Below are positions 60,335-64,000 of a stretch of DNA of 64,000 bases, one piece after another. The notes below the pieces were generated by a model. That model did not search any database. It saw only the letters and a program-made list of their open reading frames with translations, and was not told the origin of the DNA. The translations under genes were made by a program, and so were the position numbers. The DNA comes from Mytilus californianus (Eukaryota; Mollusca; Bivalvia; Mytilida; Mytilidae): NCBI RefSeq assembly GCF_021869535.1, contig NW_026262668.1, forward strand, positions 138,371,635 to 138,435,634, read 5' to 3'. Position 1 is the first letter of the stretch; each line of letters begins with the position of its first letter.

Positions 60335-61745
60335 AACATATGCCAGTGTTCAGTGATGGATATTTGTTGGACAAACATGTTCCAGTGTTCAGTGATGGAT
60401 ATTTGTTGGACAAACATGTTCCAGTGTTCAGTGATGGATATTTGTTGGACAAACATGTTCCAGTGTTCAGTGATGGATATTTGTTTGACAAACATGTACC
60501 AGTGTTCAGTGATGGATATTTGTTGGACAAACATGTTCCAGTGTTCAGTGATGGATATTTGTTGGACAAACATGTTCCAGTGTTCAGTGTTGGATATTTG
60601 TTGGACAATCATGTGCCAGTGTTCAGTGATGGATATTTGTTTGACAAACATGTGTCAGTGTTCAGTGATGGATATTTGTTAGACAAACATGTGCCAGTGT
60701 TCAGTGATGGATATTTGTTGGACAAACATGTACCAGTGTTCAGTGATGGATATTTGTTGGACAAACATGTTCCAGTGTTCAGTGATGGATATTGGACAAA
60801 CATGTGCCAGTGTTCAGTGATGGATATTGGACAAACATATGCCAGTGTTCAGTGATGGATATTTGTTGGACAAACATGTACCAGTGTTCAGTCATGGATA
60901 TTTGTTGGACAAACATGTACCAGTGTTCAGTGATGGATATTTGTTGGACAAACATGTTCCAGTGTTCAGTGATGGATATTGGACAAACATGTGCCAGTGT
61001 TCAGTGATGGATATTGGACAAACATATGCCAGTGTTCAGTGATGGATATTTGTTGGACAAACATGTACCAGTGTTCAGTGATGGATATTTGTTGGACAAA
61101 CATGTTCCAGTGTTCAGTGATGGATATTTGTTTGACAAACATATGCCAGTGTTCAGTGATGGATATTTGTTTGACAAACATGTGCCAGTGTTCAGTGATG
61201 GATATTTGTTAGACAAACATGTGCCAGTGTTCAGTGATGGATATTGGACAAACATGTGCCAGTGTTCAGTGATGGATATTGGACAAACATGTGCCAGTGT
61301 TCAGTGATGGATATTTGTTTGACAAACATGTTCCAGTGTTCAGTGATGGATATTTGTTGGACAAACATGTGCCAGTGTTCAGTGATGGATATTTGTTTGA
61401 CAAACATGTACCAGTGTTCAGTGATGGATATTTGTTGGACAAACATGTGCCAGTGTTCAGTGATGGATATTTGTTAGACAAACATGTGCCAGTGTTCAGT
61501 GATGGATATTTGTTTGACAAACATGTTCCAGTGTTCAGTGATGGATATTTGTTGGACAAACATGTGCCAGTGTTCAGTGATGGATATTTGTTTGACAAAC
61601 ATGTGCCAGTGTTCAGTGATGGATATTTGTTAGACAAACATATGCCAGTGTTCAGTGATGGATATTGGACAAACATGTGCCAGTGTTCAGTGATGGATAT
61701 TGGACAAACATATGCCAGTGTTCAGTGATGGATATTTGTTTGACA
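60335..61745. repeat. 39/35-bp minisatellite
   Basis: About 36 units of 'acatgtgccagtgttcagtg' plus 'atggatatttgttggacaa'. Units of 39 bp dominate; 35-bp units lacking 'tgtt' recur in pairs near 60790-60840, 60970-61030, 61235-61285 and 61665-61715, which suggests duplication of a larger higher-order block. Frames in both directions are by-products. Confidence 0.95.
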
Positions 61746-61985
61746 ATGAATTTTACATGAATTCAGATAGGCCTTCCATTTGCCAGAATAGCAGGGCTTT
61801 TTGACAGTGATCTGTATACAGAATAAGATTTGAGTGGCAGTGAAAGATTTCTATTTGATACTGTGTATAAAGCAATGGTGTACATTTGTGCAAGTCCCAA
61901 AGAGGCTGTTTGAGTGTGAACCTTATTATATATATCTTTATTCTCACAAACCAAATTACAAAGGTATAGAGATATTAAGAATGTC
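61746..61985. other. Spacer between two minisatellites
   Basis: Contains diverged traces of the neighbouring units ('ttgccagaatagcagggct', 'tttttgacagtgatctgt'). No gene. Confidence 0.45.
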
Positions 61986-63115
61986 TCACATAACTTACAC
62001 ATGCCAGAGATGGCTGTTTGTTTGACAATGGACTGTTTATAGATTGGTTATGACTTACACATGCCAGAGATGGCTGTTTGATTGACAATGGACTGTTATA
62101 GATTGGTTATAACTTACACATGCCAGAGATGGCTGTTTGATTGACAATGGACTGTTATAGATTGGTTATAACTTACATGTGCCAGAGATGGTTGTTTATT
62201 TGACAATGGACTGTTTATAGATTGGTTATGACTTACACATGCCACAGATTGCTGTTTGTTTGACAATGGACTGTTATAGATTGGTTATGACTTACACATG
62301 CCAGAGATGGCTGTTTGATTGACAATGGACTGTTATAGATTGGTTATAACTTACATGTGCCAGAGATGGTTGTTTATTTGACAATGGAATGTTATAGATT
62401 GGTTATATCTTACATGTGCCAGAGATGGTTGTTTATTTGACAATGGACTGTAATAGATTGGTTATAACTTACATGTGCCAGAGATGGCTGTTTGTTTGAC
62501 AATGGACTGTTATAGATTGGTTATGACTTACATGTGCCAGAGATGGCTGTTTTGGTTTGACAATGGACTGTTATAGATTGGTTATAACTTACATGTGCCA
62601 GAGATGGCTGTTTGTTTGACAATGGACTGTATATAGATTGGTTATGACTTACATGTGCCAGAGATGGCTGTTTGTTTGACAATGGACTGTTATAGATTGG
62701 TTATGACTTACATGTGCCAGAGATGGCTGTTTGTTTGACAATGGACTGTTATAGATTGGTTATAACTTACATGTGCCAGAGATGGCTGTTTGTTTGACAA
62801 TGGACTGTATATAGATTGGTTATGACTTACATGTGCCAGAGATGGCTGTTTGTTTGACAATGGACTGTTATAGATTGGTTATAACTTACATGTGCCAGAG
62901 ATGGCTGTTTATTCGACAATGGACTGTACATAGATTGGTTATGACTTACATGTGCCAATGATGGCTGTTTGTTTGACAATGGACTGTTATAGATTGGTTA
63001 TAACTTACATGTGCCAGAGATGGCTGTTTGTTTGACAATGGACTGTATATAGATTGGTTATGACTTACATGTGCCAGAGATGGCTGTTTGTTTGACAATG
63101 GACTGTAAATAGGTT
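61986..63115. repeat. 59-bp minisatellite
   Basis: About 19 units of 'acttacatgtgccagagatg', 'gctgtttgtttgacaatgg' and 'actgttatagattggttat', period 58-60. The first half matches the 39-bp unit to its left (acatgtgccag ... gatgg ... tttgtttgacaa). Confidence 0.95.
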
Positions 63116-63124
63116 GAGATGTAC

Positions 63125-63210
63125 CGATGAAGATTCTACTGTCTCTGTATCTTGTCTTCCATAAACATATACACATTGATAGCAGTACCAGGAAGAAAAT
63201 TATTCCACAC
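63125..63210 (-). CDS. Candidate transmembrane exon of an unrecognised gene
   Basis: Between a 3' splice site (tcattgtag, minus) and a GT donor it encodes CGIIFFLVLLSMCICLW followed by KTRYRDSR: one membrane span with a positive cytoplasmic stop-transfer. 86 nt, entering in phase 2 and leaving in phase 1. It may belong with the exon at 59693-59833, with upstream exons beyond the window; the phase mismatch leaves this open. Confidence 0.35.
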
Positions 63211-63399
63211 CTACAATGATAAAATTTGACTACCATATACACATGATACATATAGGCATGGATAACAGAACCATGTGAAAAAGTAGTCTATCATGTCTAT
63301 AGTGTGTTACTTTCAGTTTAACTTCTACAGTTTCTTATTATTATATTGAAATTAAACAAGTAAAACTTGAGCTACTGCTCGCTTATGATACCCCCTGCT

Positions 63400-63890
63400 T
63401 CAAGATTTCGGTAAGCAGGAAGCTGATGAGCAATGAATCTGAAAGCATATCATATGGTAAAGCATGTTCACATAAAATTTGAAAACAAATTTCATTAAGC
63501 TCTTTTTTGTACCTGTAGTTCCTTAGAAAAATGTGACGAATATTTCATACATGACCATTATGTGTAAGAAAACAGTAAACAGGAAGTTGATGAGTCATGA
63601 ATCTTAAAATGCATCACATCATGTAGCACGTTCACATGAAGCCTGAAAACAAATTTCAGAAAGCTCTTTTTTGTACTTTCCTAGAAAAATGTGACAAAAA
63701 TTTCATACAAAGTCATTATGTGTTAGAATATACATATATACACAAGTATTGGGTAAACAGGAAGTTGAAGATCAATGAATCGGAAACCGTATCACATGGT
63801 AGAGCATACATATTTGCATATTCACATGAAAATTGATAACAAATTTCAGGAAGTGCTGATTTGTATTTGAGCAAAATGTAATGAAAGAAT
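63400..63890. repeat. Three tandem ~170-bp units
   Basis: 'aaacaggaagttgatgag' or variant near 63412, 63576 and 63756, with 'tcacatgaa', 'acaaatttcag' and 'ttttttgtac' at matching offsets. From 63905 to the end, 'tatatgacacacagc' with 'tgtcttac' occurs twice. Confidence 0.7.
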
Positions 63891-64000
63891 CTTAGTTCAC
63901 AAAAGGTACATATATATGACACACAGCATATACTGTCTTACCAGAAATACCACAGTTCCCACTCTGTATATGACACACAGCCTATTATGTCTTACTAGAA

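Noticed and set aside
60270-61728. Long frames on both strands over the 39-bp array
   Set aside because: Open frames occur in several frames on both strands at once, the signature of a tandem repeat and not of a gene; 35-bp units shift the frame.
48457-63115. CRISPR-like arrays of regularly spaced repeats
   Set aside because: There are no unique spacers between repeats, the context is a spliced eukaryotic genome, and there are no cas genes. These are minisatellites.

Overview
The window is eukaryotic nuclear DNA: AT-rich, with spliced genes, long introns and a very high load of dispersed and tandem repeats. The repeat families (several with 'gtccgtccg'-type ends, ~160-bp internal tandem units and short terminal inverted repeats), together with the proteins encoded, suggest a marine bivalve, most likely a mytilid mussel. 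The species assignment is an inference from general knowledge of such genomes and was not tested.

Three genes can be rebuilt exon by exon with consistent phase at every junction. (1) CFAP210 (CCDC173), minus strand, 1698-11793, nine coding exons, 552 aa: a coiled-coil ciliary doublet-microtubule inner protein. (2) A PHOSPHO2/PHOSPHO1-type HAD phosphatase, plus strand, 14799-17117, two coding exons, 250 aa, divergent from CFAP210. (3) PHGDH (D-3-phosphoglycerate dehydrogenase), plus strand, 30153-46115, ten coding exons, 533 aa: the first enzyme of serine synthesis. A possible fourth gene on the minus strand is seen only as a candidate last exon at 59693-59833 and a candidate transmembrane exon at 63125-63210, separated by minisatellites. 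The three named genes do not form one pathway. The notable arrangement is the head-to-head CFAP210/PHOSPHO2 pair, which I recall is also adjacent and divergent on human chromosome 2q31.

Layout: 1-1.7 kb, 3' flank of CFAP210; 1.7-11.8 kb, CFAP210 with repeats in its introns, including a small foldback with degenerate telomere-like units; 11.8-14.8 kb, shared divergent promoter region invaded by at least one MITE-like element; 14.8-17.1 kb, phosphatase; 17.2-22.1 kb, a dead non-LTR reverse transcriptase split by a ~3.76-kb nested repeat insertion; 22.1-30.1 kb, a series of inverted-repeat elements and another LINE remnant; 30.1-46.5 kb, PHGDH, in which two exon/intron boundaries have been tandemly multiplied; 46.5-52 kb, PHGDH 3' flank and a 48-bp minisatellite interrupted by a two-layer nested insertion; 52-59.6 kb, mostly repeat relics; 59.6-64 kb, the partial minus-strand gene with two related minisatellites between its candidate exons.

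No previously undescribed functional system (defence island, gene cluster) is evident. The most interesting material is structural: splice-site-carrying tandem arrays inside PHGDH, one of them containing a MITE whose 6-bp target duplication can be proved internally, nested insertions, and minisatellites that appear to derive from one another.
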